Of a stretch of 64,000 bases of DNA, positions 7,256 through 15,489 are shown in pieces. The stretch comes from Paucibacter sp. PLA-PC-4. GTDB lineage: Bacteria; Pseudomonadota; Gammaproteobacteria; Burkholderiales; Burkholderiaceae_C. How positions within the stretch are numbered: position 1 is the stretch's first letter; the number at the start of each line of letters is the position of its first letter. Below the pieces are notes generated by a model, which was given only the letters and a program-made list of their open reading frames with translations, had not been told where the DNA came from and searched no databases. The stretch lies in assembly GCF_026241155.1 (NCBI RefSeq), contig NZ_JAPFGP010000005.1:62001-126000 (forward strand), written 5' to 3'. Made by a program: the position numbers and the translations under genes.

Positions 7256-9121
7256 ATGAACAAGGCATTTGTTCGCGCGCAGTACCTCGACGACCTGCTG
7301 ATGCGCCATCTGCACAGCTTTCTCGGCGACATCGAGCCGGATGCAATGGCCTTGCTGCTTGAGCATCTGCAATGGGTGGAGCTGGCCGGCGGCCAGACCC
7401 TGATGAGCCAGGGCGAACCCGGCGACGCGATGTACCTGACCGTCAGCGGTCGGCTGCGCACTTATATCAACGACGAGGATGGCCGCCAGCGCATGGTGCG
7501 CGAGATCAGTCGAGGCCAGATGGTCGGCGAGATGAGCCTCTACACCGACGAGCCGCGATCTGCCACCCTGGTGGCGATCCGCGACACCGTGCTGGTGCGC
7601 CTGGGCAAGGCCGAGTTCAGGCAGCTGCTGGCACTCAGCGGCCAGGTCTCGATCGCGCTGACCCGGCAGATCATCAAGCGGCTGCAGACCGAGGGCGCGC
7701 GCTCCTCGATGGATCGTCCGGTGACCATCGGCCTGCTGCCGGTCAGCGCCGGTGTCGATCTCGGCACGTTTGCGAGCGCGCTTGCCGAGCAGTTGCGCAG
7801 CATCGGCCGGGTGGCCGTGGTCGATGCAGACCTGCTGGACGCCGACCTGGGCCTGCCCGGCATTACCCACCGCGAGCAAGGCGATGCCGAAGCCGACCGC
7901 AGCATCGCGGTTCGGCTCGACGAGATCGAGGCCGAGCACGACTTCGTGCTGCTGCTCGGCGACGCCACGCCGACCTCCTGGACCTATCGCTGCAGCCGCC
8001 ATTGCGACGAGCTCTACCTGCTGGCCGACGCCGATGCGCCGCCGCTGATCCACCCCATCGAGGCGGAGTGCCTGGTGCGGCGCCCGCCGCGCACCGATGC
8101 GGCCGAGATCCTGGTGCTGCTGCACCCGGCCGAGCGGCTCTCGCCCGCTGGCACGGCCGCCTGGCTGGAGCGCCGGCCGCTGAGCGATCATCTGCACATC
8201 CGCCCCGCGCTAACGCGCGATATGGCCCGGATGGCGCGCCTGATCAGCCGCACGGCGGTGGGCCTGGTGCTGGCCGGCGGCGGCGCGCGCGGCATCGCCC
8301 ACCTCGGTGTCTACCGGGCGCTGCAGGAGCGAGGCATCGAGATCGATGTGGTGGGCGGCACCAGCATCGGCTCGGTGATGGCCGGCTATGTGGCCACCGA
8401 CCGGGGTTTCGAGGCGGTGCTGGCCAACGCGCGCAAGGTCTTCTCGGCCAAGCCCACCAGCGACTTCAACCTGATCCCCCTGCTCTCGCTGATCAAGGGT
8501 CGGCGCCTGAGCGGCCTGGTCGAGACCGCGCTGCGCGAGCTGACGGGCCAGAACGATGTCAGGGTCGAGGATGTCTGGAAGACCTATTTCTGCGTCGCCA
8601 CCAACTACTCGAAGGCCAGCGAGCACATCGTGCGCCGCGGTCCGATGCGCAATGCCATCCTGGCCAGCATTGCCATCCCCGGCGCGCTGCCGCCAATGAT
8701 CATCGACGGTGATCTGATGTGCGACGGCGGCACCTTCAACAACTTCCCCGTCGACGTGATGCGCGGCATGCGCGGCGTCGGTCGCGTGATCGGCGTGGAC
8801 CTGAGCTTTCGCAAGCCTCGCCGCATCAACCATGAGGAGGTGCCGGGCACCTGGGCGCTACTGCGCGACAGACTGCGCCCGCGCGCCCAGCGCCGCTACC
8901 GCCTGCCCTCGCTGACGGCCTTTCTGATGAACGTTACCGTGCTCTACAGCGTCTCGCGCCAGCGCCAGGCTCGCAAGCTGACCGATGTCTATATGAACCC
9001 GCCACTGGACCGGGTCGGCATGCTGCAGTGGAAACGCTTCGAGCACATCGTCGCGCAGGGCTATGCCCATGCCTGCGAGGTGCTCGATGGGACCGCCCCC
9101 GTGCCGGCCGGCGACGACTGA
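7256..9121 (+). CDS. Cyclic-nucleotide-binding patatin-like phospholipase (NTE/RssA type)
   Basis: A 621-residue protein. Residues ~15-140 form a cNMP-binding beta-roll; GEMSLYTDEPRSAT keeps the Glu and Arg-Ser of a functional cyclic-nucleotide cassette. A ~190-residue linker domain follows, then a patatin domain with the oxyanion loop GGGARG (~340), the nucleophile in GTSIG (Ser ~370) and the catalytic Asp in DGG (~490). This is the bacterial counterpart of neuropathy target esterase: a Ser-Asp dyad lipase/lysophospholipase regulated by a nucleotide domain. The next gene starts 14 bp downstream, so the two probably form an operon. Whether the ligand is cAMP or cGMP cannot be told. Confidence 0.93.
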   Translation: MNKAFVRAQYLDDLLMRHLHSFLGDIEPDAMALLLEHLQWVELAGGQTLMSQGEPGDAMYLTVSGRLRTYINDEDGRQRMVREISRGQMVGEMSLYTDEPRSATLVAIRDTVLVRLGKAEFRQLLALSGQVSIALTRQIIKRLQTEGARSSMDRPVTIGLLPVSAGVDLGTFASALAEQLRSIGRVAVVDADLLDADLGLPGITHREQGDAEADRSIAVRLDEIEAEHDFVLLLGDATPTSWTYRCSRHCDELYLLADADAPPLIHPIEAECLVRRPPRTDAAEILVLLHPAERLSPAGTAAWLERRPLSDHLHIRPALTRDMARMARLISRTAVGLVLAGGGARGIAHLGVYRALQERGIEIDVVGGTSIGSVMAGYVATDRGFEAVLANARKVFSAKPTSDFNLIPLLSLIKGRRLSGLVETALRELTGQNDVRVEDVWKTYFCVATNYSKASEHIVRRGPMRNAILASIAIPGALPPMIIDGDLMCDGGTFNNFPVDVMRGMRGVGRVIGVDLSFRKPRRINHEEVPGTWALLRDRLRPRAQRRYRLPSLTAFLMNVTVLYSVSRQRQARKLTDVYMNPPLDRVGMLQWKRFEHIVAQGYAHACEVLDGTAPVPAGDD

Positions 9122-9135
9122 CCCCGAGGATTGCC

Positions 9136-11070
9136 ATGAACCAAGCGCGCGCGCTGCTGCAAGGTCTGATCACCCGATGGAGCCAGCGCCGCGCGGCCAG
9201 CGCCGACGCGCCCGCCGCGCTGGATCCGCGCCTGCAGGCCTGCGCCGACAAGATCTGCAGCGCCGCCGAGGCGGTGGCCCATATTCGCCCCGGCGAGCAC
9301 GTCTTCGTCGGCACGGCCTGCGCGACACCGCGCAGCCTGGTGGCGGCGCTGGAGGCGCACCGGCCGACGCCCGCCGATGTCGAGTTGCTGCACTTTCTGA
9401 CCGACCATGCGGTCGCCCACGATGCGGCCGGCCAGCCGCAGACGCGCTTTCGGCACCGCAGCTTCTTCGTCGGCCAGGACATGCGCGCCGCGGTACGCCA
9501 GGGCCTGGCCGACTATGTGCCGATCTCGCTGGCCCGAGTGCCCCAGCTGATGGCGATCGGCCGCATCCCGGTCGATGTGGCCCTGATCCAGGTCTCGCTG
9601 CCCGACGAGTTCGGCTATGTCAGCCTGGGCCTGTCGGTCGATGTGATTCCGGCCGCCGTGGCGCGCGCGCGCCTCGTGATCGCCGAGCTCAATCCACAGA
9701 TGCCGCGCACGCTGGGCGACTCGATGCTGCACATCGGCGAGATCGACCATCTGGTGCCGGTCGACACGCCGGTGATCGAGTACCGGCATCCGGCCCAGCC
9801 GGGCGCCGTGGTCGAGAGCATCGCCCGCTATATCGGCAGCATCATCGACGACGGCTCAACCCTGCAGATCGGCCTGGGCCGCTTCAGCAACGAGGCCTTG
9901 AAGTATCTCAGCGATCGCCAGGACCTGGGCATTCACTCCGACGTCATCACCGACGCCATCATCCCGCTGCTGGAGCGCGGCATCCTGACCGGCAAGAAGA
10001 AGAGCCACCAGGTCGGCAAGATCGTCTGCAGCTTCGCGATGGGATCTCAGCGCCTGTACGAGCTGATCGACCGCAACCCGCTGTTCAGCTTCCAGCCCAT
10101 CGAGGCGGTCTGCGACGCCTGGACTATCGCCCGGCAGCACAAGATGGTGTCGGTGACCCAGGCCTTCGCGGTGGATCTGACGGGCCAGGTCTGCGCCGAC
10201 CAGTTCGGCGGCGATTTCTACGGCGGCCTGGCGGCCCAGGCCGAGTTCCTGCAGGGCGCCTCGCGCTCGGTCGGCGGCAAGGCCATCATCTGCCTGGCCT
10301 CGTCCGATGAAGAAGGCAAAATGTCGCGGATCCGCGGCATGCTTCAGGTCGGAGAGGGCGTCGCGATCGCACGCAGCGATGTGCACTACGTGATCACCGA
10401 GTACGGCATCGCCTACCTGTTCGGCAAGAGCATCCGCGAACGCGCCGTGGCGCTGATACAGATCGCCCATCCCGATCACCGCGCCGCGCTGCTGGAGCAG
10501 GCGAAGACGCTGGGCTATCTGCCGGCCGAGCAGCAGCTGCGCAATCTGCGCGCCTATGCGGTCGAGGAGGAGGCACAGATCACGCTGAAGGACCGGCGCC
10601 AGGTCTTGCTGCGCCCGGCTGGCGCGGCCGATGGCGACGCGGTGCGCGCGCTGTTCCACCGCATGCCCGAGCGCGATGTCTACACCCGCTTCTTCCGCCG
10701 GATCCGCGGCCTGTCGATCGCTGATGTGCAACGCCTGTGCAATGTGAACTGGGAGACCGAAGTAGCCCTGGTGGCCGTCACCGGCCCCCGCGAGGACCCC
10801 CAGGTCGTTGCCCATGCGCTCTATGTGCTGGACCCCAGCACCAATCTGGCGGAGACCGCCTTCATCGTCCATCCCGACTGGCAGGGCACGGGCCTGGGCG
10901 CCCAGCTGCAGCACCATCTGGCCGCCCATGCCCGAGTCGCCGGCGTGCTGGGCTTCGTCGCCGAGATCCTGCCGAGCAACGAGCACATGATCCGCCTGGC
11001 CAGGCAGGGCGCCAGCCAGGTCAGGAGCGAGCACATGGACGGCACGGTTCGGGTGACGGCGCTGTTCTGA
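9136..11070 (+). CDS. Acetyl-CoA hydrolase/CoA-transferase fused to GNAT acetyltransferase
   Basis: A 644-residue fusion. Residues ~15-470 match the acetyl-CoA hydrolase/4-hydroxybutyrate CoA-transferase family (VITEYGIAYLFGKSIRERA is its C-terminal signature). Residues ~490-644 are a GNAT N-acetyltransferase domain with the acetyl-CoA loop HPDWQGTGLGAQL. The ATG at 9136 follows a GAGGA Shine-Dalgarno; the open frame upstream overlaps the patatin gene and is ignored. Such fusions could couple acyl-CoA exchange with protein or small-molecule acetylation. With the preceding cNMP-gated lipase this suggests a two-step lipid/acyl metabolism unit; that link is inference from spacing. Confidence 0.9.
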   Translation: MNQARALLQGLITRWSQRRAASADAPAALDPRLQACADKICSAAEAVAHIRPGEHVFVGTACATPRSLVAALEAHRPTPADVELLHFLTDHAVAHDAAGQPQTRFRHRSFFVGQDMRAAVRQGLADYVPISLARVPQLMAIGRIPVDVALIQVSLPDEFGYVSLGLSVDVIPAAVARARLVIAELNPQMPRTLGDSMLHIGEIDHLVPVDTPVIEYRHPAQPGAVVESIARYIGSIIDDGSTLQIGLGRFSNEALKYLSDRQDLGIHSDVITDAIIPLLERGILTGKKKSHQVGKIVCSFAMGSQRLYELIDRNPLFSFQPIEAVCDAWTIARQHKMVSVTQAFAVDLTGQVCADQFGGDFYGGLAAQAEFLQGASRSVGGKAIICLASSDEEGKMSRIRGMLQVGEGVAIARSDVHYVITEYGIAYLFGKSIRERAVALIQIAHPDHRAALLEQAKTLGYLPAEQQLRNLRAYAVEEEAQITLKDRRQVLLRPAGAADGDAVRALFHRMPERDVYTRFFRRIRGLSIADVQRLCNVNWETEVALVAVTGPREDPQVVAHALYVLDPSTNLAETAFIVHPDWQGTGLGAQLQHHLAAHARVAGVLGFVAEILPSNEHMIRLARQGASQVRSEHMDGTVRVTALF

Positions 11071-11213
11071 GCGCGGCCGGCGCGCGGCCTGCGGACGGCG
11101 CATCTGATACCGCGGCCGGCGACGCCGTGATCTACGTTGGCCGGCCCGCAGAGCATTTCAGCGGGCTCATTGCCTGCTACAGCAACTTCATTCAGTAAGG
11201 GAGCTTCTTCATC

Positions 11214-11378
11214 ATGATCGAACCCAAGCCAACCACGCCCGTGACGCCGCAAGAACTGCCTCGCGAACTCGGCCTGGACGAACTGGTGCATGTGAGCGGC
11301 GGCGCCCTCGTCACGGGGAACGTAGACTTCGTCCCGCCAGCCAAGACCGACGGATTGATCACCGGCAACGTCGATTAA
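11214..11378 (+). CDS. Small peptide with double-glycine leader (putative secreted peptide or RiPP-like precursor)
   Basis: A 54-residue open frame with ATG at 11214 and a GGGAG Shine-Dalgarno. The first 30 residues end in LGLDELVHVSGG, closely resembling the double-glycine leaders of bacteriocins and related precursors (pattern L-x-x-x-E-L-x-x-[VI]-[SN]-G-G). Cleavage after GG would free a 24-residue core starting ALVTGNVDF and ending GLITGNVD: two copies of L-[VI]-T-G-N-V-D written with different synonymous codons, which suggests selection on the peptide. The core has no Cys and no obvious modification residues. An intrinsic terminator follows at once. No C39 peptidase/ABC transporter or modification enzyme is nearby. 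Real coding is likely; a bacteriocin or signal role is inference. Confidence 0.6.
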   Translation: MIEPKPTTPVTPQELPRELGLDELVHVSGGALVTGNVDFVPPAKTDGLITGNVD

Positions 11379-11405
11379 ACAGATTCATCGGCACGGTTTG
11401 GTGCA

Positions 11406-11439
11406 GGGGCTCCGCGTGCAACGCGGGGCCTTTTCTTTT
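11406..11439 (+). terminator. Rho-independent terminator of the small peptide gene
   Basis: The hairpin has CCGCGT paired with ACGCGG around a GCA loop, extended by outer GC pairs with one mismatch, and is followed by TTTTCTTTT. It begins about 28 bp after the stop codon at 11378, isolating the small gene as its own transcript. Confidence 0.8.
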
Positions 11440-11822
11440 GGTTCCTTGCGCATTGATTGGTGCTGCGGAGAAACAGTGGCCTGGGCGCAGCCCGGGTGTC
11501 GCCGCTCTCTCATCAGGCGCTACAAGGTGGCATTGCAGGTACCGGTTCGGTCGGCGAAAGCGTACTCAAGCCTGCGCCGTGATCGAGCGGATCCAGGGCA
11601 ATCCCTGAGTCGGAATTAATGACAGCTCGGCCGCGCAAGACCTGGCCCCACAGAAGCAGAGCCCTTGCCGCGCCAGCCTCAGGCGCTTGTTTGCGGGGTC
11701 AGGCATTGCTCTTGCTTGCATGCTTCCCCACGCACAAGGGCCCGGCGTCTTGTCGTTTCGGCACACGCACGGGATCAACAGGCATCTGGCCGCTTGCACC
11801 GCGTATCAACAGGGAGAGAAGC
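11440..11822. other. Intergenic region, no recognised feature
   Basis: About 380 bp between the terminator and the PEP-CTERM start. It must hold the promoter of the PEP-CTERM gene, but I see no convincing -35/-10 pair, repeat or small gene. A 73-codon open frame and an in-frame upstream extension of the PEP-CTERM gene exist but have no supporting signal. Confidence 0.5.
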
Positions 11823-12578
11823 ATGAGAAGCAGCAGGATCAGCAAGGGCTTGGCACGCGCTGCCTTGGCAATGAGCCTGGGTATGGGCGCGCTCGGCGCC
11901 GCGCAGGCGGGCTACGTCACCGGCAATGTCGACCCCGCCTTCGGCCCCGTGCTGCCTGGCGTTTCGTACAGCGGCGCCTTCAGCTTCAACGTCGCCGACA
12001 GCTGTGCCGGCAATGCCGCTGGGCTGGTGCTAGTGAACGCGGTGGCGAGTTGCGGCGGCCCGGTGGCGGTGAACTTCGACTTCAATATCTACGAAACCGC
12101 CAACCCAGCCAATCTCGAGACCGTCAATCTGGCCTTGAGCAGCAACTTCCTGTGGGTGCTGGATGGCTTCGTCGTCGGTCTGAACACGGTGGGTACCGGC
12201 TATTTCAATGACTTCGTCGGTGGCGCCGTCGCCCCGGGCAAGTATTTCGACCTGATGAGCATTGGCAACTACTACATGCCCACGATTGCCGTTGGCGAGA
12301 GCTGCGGTGCCCCCTGCGTCAATCTGCTGGGCTTCGCCAGCACCGAGGACATTGAGATCACCGTCTTCCACAGCGACGACCTGGGCCAGAGCAAGCTCGG
12401 CGTCGATGCCAGCGGCCGCGATGTAGGCTACCGCATCACGCGCGAGAACGGTGGGATCGTACTGGCACGCACCGATGCCAACAACCAGGTACCCGAACCG
12501 GCAACGCTGCTGCTCAGTGGCCTCGCCCTGGGTGCCGCAGCGTTGGCCTCGCGGCAGCGCCGCCGCAGCCAACGCTGA
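11823..12578 (+). CDS. PEP-CTERM sorted extracellular protein
   Basis: A 251-residue protein. A signal peptide (~1-29, ending GAAQA) precedes a mature N-terminus GYVTGNVDPAFGPVLPG, a start I associate with one family of PEP-CTERM proteins. The C-terminus is a complete sorting signal: VPEP, a hydrophobic helix and the basic tail RQRRRSQR. The protein should be exported, recognised by an exosortase (not in this window) and attached to or released at the cell surface or matrix. Cys pairs in the middle may form disulfides. The ATG at 11823 is chosen for its AGGGAGAG Shine-Dalgarno and signal peptide. It converges with the cyclase-like gene, 8 bp away. Confidence 0.88.
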   Translation: MRSSRISKGLARAALAMSLGMGALGAAQAGYVTGNVDPAFGPVLPGVSYSGAFSFNVADSCAGNAAGLVLVNAVASCGGPVAVNFDFNIYETANPANLETVNLALSSNFLWVLDGFVVGLNTVGTGYFNDFVGGAVAPGKYFDLMSIGNYYMPTIAVGESCGAPCVNLLGFASTEDIEITVFHSDDLGQSKLGVDASGRDVGYRITRENGGIVLARTDANNQVPEPATLLLSGLALGAAALASRQRRRSQR

Positions 12579-12586
12579 GCCCTCGG

Positions 12587-15403
12587 CTATCGGCAGTTGG
12601 GGGAGGCCGTCAGCGCCTGCGCCTGGCGCAGGGCCTGCTCGGTACTCCAGGCCTGCCCCTGCTGCCACAGCACGTCGAAGGCCGGGCCTGCGTTGCCGCG
12701 CAGATCCTGCAGCAACGCCGTCCAGCGCTGCTGGGCCGCTGCCGAGCGTTTCAGCTGAGCATTGGCACGCAGCTGTTCGGCCGCCGCCGCCAGCCGCAAC
12801 GCCCCATCCCGGCCTCCCAGCTGCCGGGCCAGCTCGACGTGCTCCTCCAGGCAGGTCAACATATGTTCGCGCATCTCGAAGGCGGCAAAGGCCACCAAGG
12901 CCTCACCCAGCTTGGCAGCGGCCGGCCCGGGCCGGCCGCCCAGCAAATCCAGCCGGCCCTGCCAGCCCAAGGCATTGGCCTGGCCACGCAAGTCTGCGGC
13001 CGCCCGACAAATTTGCAGTGCACGCTCGAAATGCCGGCCCGCCGCCTCCGCATCACCGGCAGCCAGCGCCATCTGGCCCAACAATGCTTCGACATCGGCT
13101 TCGGTCTCGGGGTGCGCCAGCTCGCGAGCCAGGGCCAAGGCTGCCTGCAAATGCCGACGCGCCTGGGCTTCCTCACCTCGAAAGGCCTCGATCTGGCCCA
13201 GCTGTAGCAAGGCGATGCTCTCGCCGACGCGGTGGCCGGCCGTGGCAAACAGCGCCAGCGCTTCCAGGCCTGCACCCAGCGCGCTGACCGCGTCCCCTGA
13301 TCGCAGCCGCGATACCGCCATCGTGGACAAGGTCGCGGCAATGTCGACCGGGTTGCTAAGCTGACGGCGCAGTTCCAGGCTGATGGCGAGCAGCCGCAGA
13401 GCCGCGTCGTGGTCGCTTTGCGCATCGGCCAGACAAGCCCCCACATACAGCGCATGCGCGTGGAAGAAGTCATCCGCCCGCACGCGCGGCACCCCGAGCA
13501 AGGCCCGCACCTGCTCCCGCCCTTCGCTGACATGGCCGCGCAGAATCCAGAAGTTCTGCAGCGCAATCACCATCTTGGCCGCGACAAAAACCATCTCATC
13601 CGGCGCCTGCAGCGCGAACCGAAAAGCCGCGCGCAGATTGTCCAGCTCCACATCGCCACACTCGGCCCACCGCCCCTGCTCCGGCCCCTGCATGCCGTTG
13701 CGAATCTGCTTGGCCACGCCGAAATAATGCTGGCAATGCGCAGCCTCCAACAGCGCCTCCTCGCCGGCCTGTACCAGCTTCTCGCGTGCGTACTCGCGCA
13801 GCGTTTCCAGCAGTCGATAGCGTGCGCCGTCGGGCGCCGTATCCATCAGCACCAATGACTTCTCGACCAGCGAACCCAGCAGGTCCAGCACGTCCAGGCT
13901 GTCCAGCGGCGCCTGCGCGCAGACCTGCTCAGCGGCGGCGAGGTCGAAGCCGCTGGCAAACACGCCCAGGCGGCGGAACAGCTGCTGCTCCGCCTCGCCC
14001 AGCAGCTCGTGCGACCAATCGACCAGCGCGCGCAGCGTCTGCTGGCGCTGCTGCAGCACCCGGTCGCCGCCGGTCAGCAGCTTGTAGCGGTCGCTCAGGC
14101 GCTTGTTGATGTCGGCCACGCTCAGCAGACGCACGCGCGCCGCCGCCAGCTCCAGCGCCAGCGGGATACCTTCCAGCCGCGTCACCAGCTCGGCGATCGC
14201 CGGCGCCTGCTCGGGCGTCAGCTCGAAGCCGAACTTGTGGGCCTGGGCCCGCGCGACGAACAGGCGCACCGCCGTCGAGGCCGCCAGCTCCGCGATCCCG
14301 GCAGCCCGCCCAGGCAACGGCAGGGGCTGGACCGGATAGGCCTGCTCGCCCGGCACATGCAGCGCCTCGCGGCTGGACGCGAGCAGGCGCACCTCCGGTG
14401 CCGCCTTCAGCAGCGCGTGGGCCAGGCTCGCGCAGGCCTGCAGCAGGTGCTCGCAGTTGTCCATCACGATCAGTGCGCGGCGCGTTTTCAGATGCGCGGT
14501 CAGCGTCTGCAGCAAAGGCCGGCCCGGCTCCTCGCGCACTCCCAGCACCTGGGCGGCCTCGGCCAGCACCAGGGCACCATCGCGCAGCGGCGCCAGGTCG
14601 AGGAACCAGACACCATCGGGGAACTCGGCGCGCAGCTCGTTGGCGACCTGCAGCGACAGCCGCGTCTTGCCCAGACCGCCCATGCCCAGCAAGGTCAGCA
14701 AGCGGGTCTGCTGCAGGCGCTGCTTGATCTCGCCCAGCTCGCGCTCTCGGCCGATGAAGGAGCTCAGCTGCTCGGGCAGGTTGTTCGGGATCTGCCGGAT
14801 CGGCAGCCAGCGCTCGCCGACCCGGGCAACGCGGTAGCTCTTGTCGCCATCGGGCGGCGCGGCAATCGCCCCCCCGTCCGCCACCACAACCTCGAACAGC
14901 TCCAGCGGCTCGGCCACGCCCTTCATCAGCCAATGGCCATGCGACTGCACGCGGCCGGCGGCGAGCTCGCCCAGCGCCTGCCGCGCCTCGGCGCTCAGCA
15001 GGGTCTGCCCGCCCTGGGCCAGAGCCATCACGCGCGCTGCGGTCGGCTTGGCCAGGCCCTCGACCTCCAGCGGCTTGGCGCCGCGCGCCACATCGTCTTG
15101 AGCGTTCTCGCGCAGGATCACCGGACCCACATGCAGGCCGGCGCGCGCCTTCAGCGGGATGTGCAGGCCGGCCAGCGCCGCGTGATAGGCGCGGGCATAG
15201 GCCAGCGCCTGGCCGACCTGCTCAAACAGCAGCAGCATGCCGTCGGTCTTGTCGATCTCACGGCCGCCATGCAGCGGCAGCAGATCGCGCGCCACGCGGT
15301 CGTGCGCCGCCCACAGCCGGGCCATGTCATGGTCACCCAGCAGGGTGGACAGGTGGGTGCTGTCCACCACGTCGGTCAGCAGCAGGGCACGGATCTCGCT
15401 CAT
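12587..15403 (-). CDS. Cyclase-domain/STAND ATPase/TPR regulator, probably catalytically impaired
   Basis: A 938-residue multidomain protein. Residues ~1-170 form a class III nucleotide cyclase-like domain (LLLTDVVDSTHLS), ~205-540 an NB-ARC/STAND-type ATPase with P-loop GMGGLGKT at 240-247, and ~600-938 helical TPR-like repeats. By eye the metal aspartates survive (D11; D54 in KTDG). The transition-state Asn of the V-N-x-A-A-R motif is replaced (GLAKPTAARVM; Pro at 120, Arg 124 kept), so cyclase activity is doubtful and the domain may only sense nucleotide or dimerise. The ATG at 15403 starts directly at the cyclase domain. It lies 86 bp downstream of a longer paralogue and is likely co-transcribed. 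Confidence 0.88.
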   Translation of the reverse strand: MSEIRALLLTDVVDSTHLSTLLGDHDMARLWAAHDRVARDLLPLHGGREIDKTDGMLLLFEQVGQALAYARAYHAALAGLHIPLKARAGLHVGPVILRENAQDDVARGAKPLEVEGLAKPTAARVMALAQGGQTLLSAEARQALGELAAGRVQSHGHWLMKGVAEPLELFEVVVADGGAIAAPPDGDKSYRVARVGERWLPIRQIPNNLPEQLSSFIGRERELGEIKQRLQQTRLLTLLGMGGLGKTRLSLQVANELRAEFPDGVWFLDLAPLRDGALVLAEAAQVLGVREEPGRPLLQTLTAHLKTRRALIVMDNCEHLLQACASLAHALLKAAPEVRLLASSREALHVPGEQAYPVQPLPLPGRAAGIAELAASTAVRLFVARAQAHKFGFELTPEQAPAIAELVTRLEGIPLALELAAARVRLLSVADINKRLSDRYKLLTGGDRVLQQRQQTLRALVDWSHELLGEAEQQLFRRLGVFASGFDLAAAEQVCAQAPLDSLDVLDLLGSLVEKSLVLMDTAPDGARYRLLETLREYAREKLVQAGEEALLEAAHCQHYFGVAKQIRNGMQGPEQGRWAECGDVELDNLRAAFRFALQAPDEMVFVAAKMVIALQNFWILRGHVSEGREQVRALLGVPRVRADDFFHAHALYVGACLADAQSDHDAALRLLAISLELRRQLSNPVDIAATLSTMAVSRLRSGDAVSALGAGLEALALFATAGHRVGESIALLQLGQIEAFRGEEAQARRHLQAALALARELAHPETEADVEALLGQMALAAGDAEAAGRHFERALQICRAAADLRGQANALGWQGRLDLLGGRPGPAAAKLGEALVAFAAFEMREHMLTCLEEHVELARQLGGRDGALRLAAAAEQLRANAQLKRSAAAQQRWTALLQDLRGNAGPAFDVLWQQGQAWSTEQALRQAQALTASPNCR

Positions 15404-15489
15404 AGGCCGGGACGATGCCACAGAAAGGAGCTCGGCCGATGCCGGGCTTACTCTCGGCGTCGTGCCGTGAACGGTCGCGTCAGGCCGCG

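Noticed and set aside
11128-11198. GTG-started 23-codon frame before the small peptide gene
   Set aside because: It is in frame with a shadow of the upstream gene and has no supporting ribosome site; it might be a leader but this is not supported.
11398-11619. Open frame of 73 codons after the small peptide gene
   Set aside because: It begins inside the terminator hairpin, has no Shine-Dalgarno and no meaningful motif.
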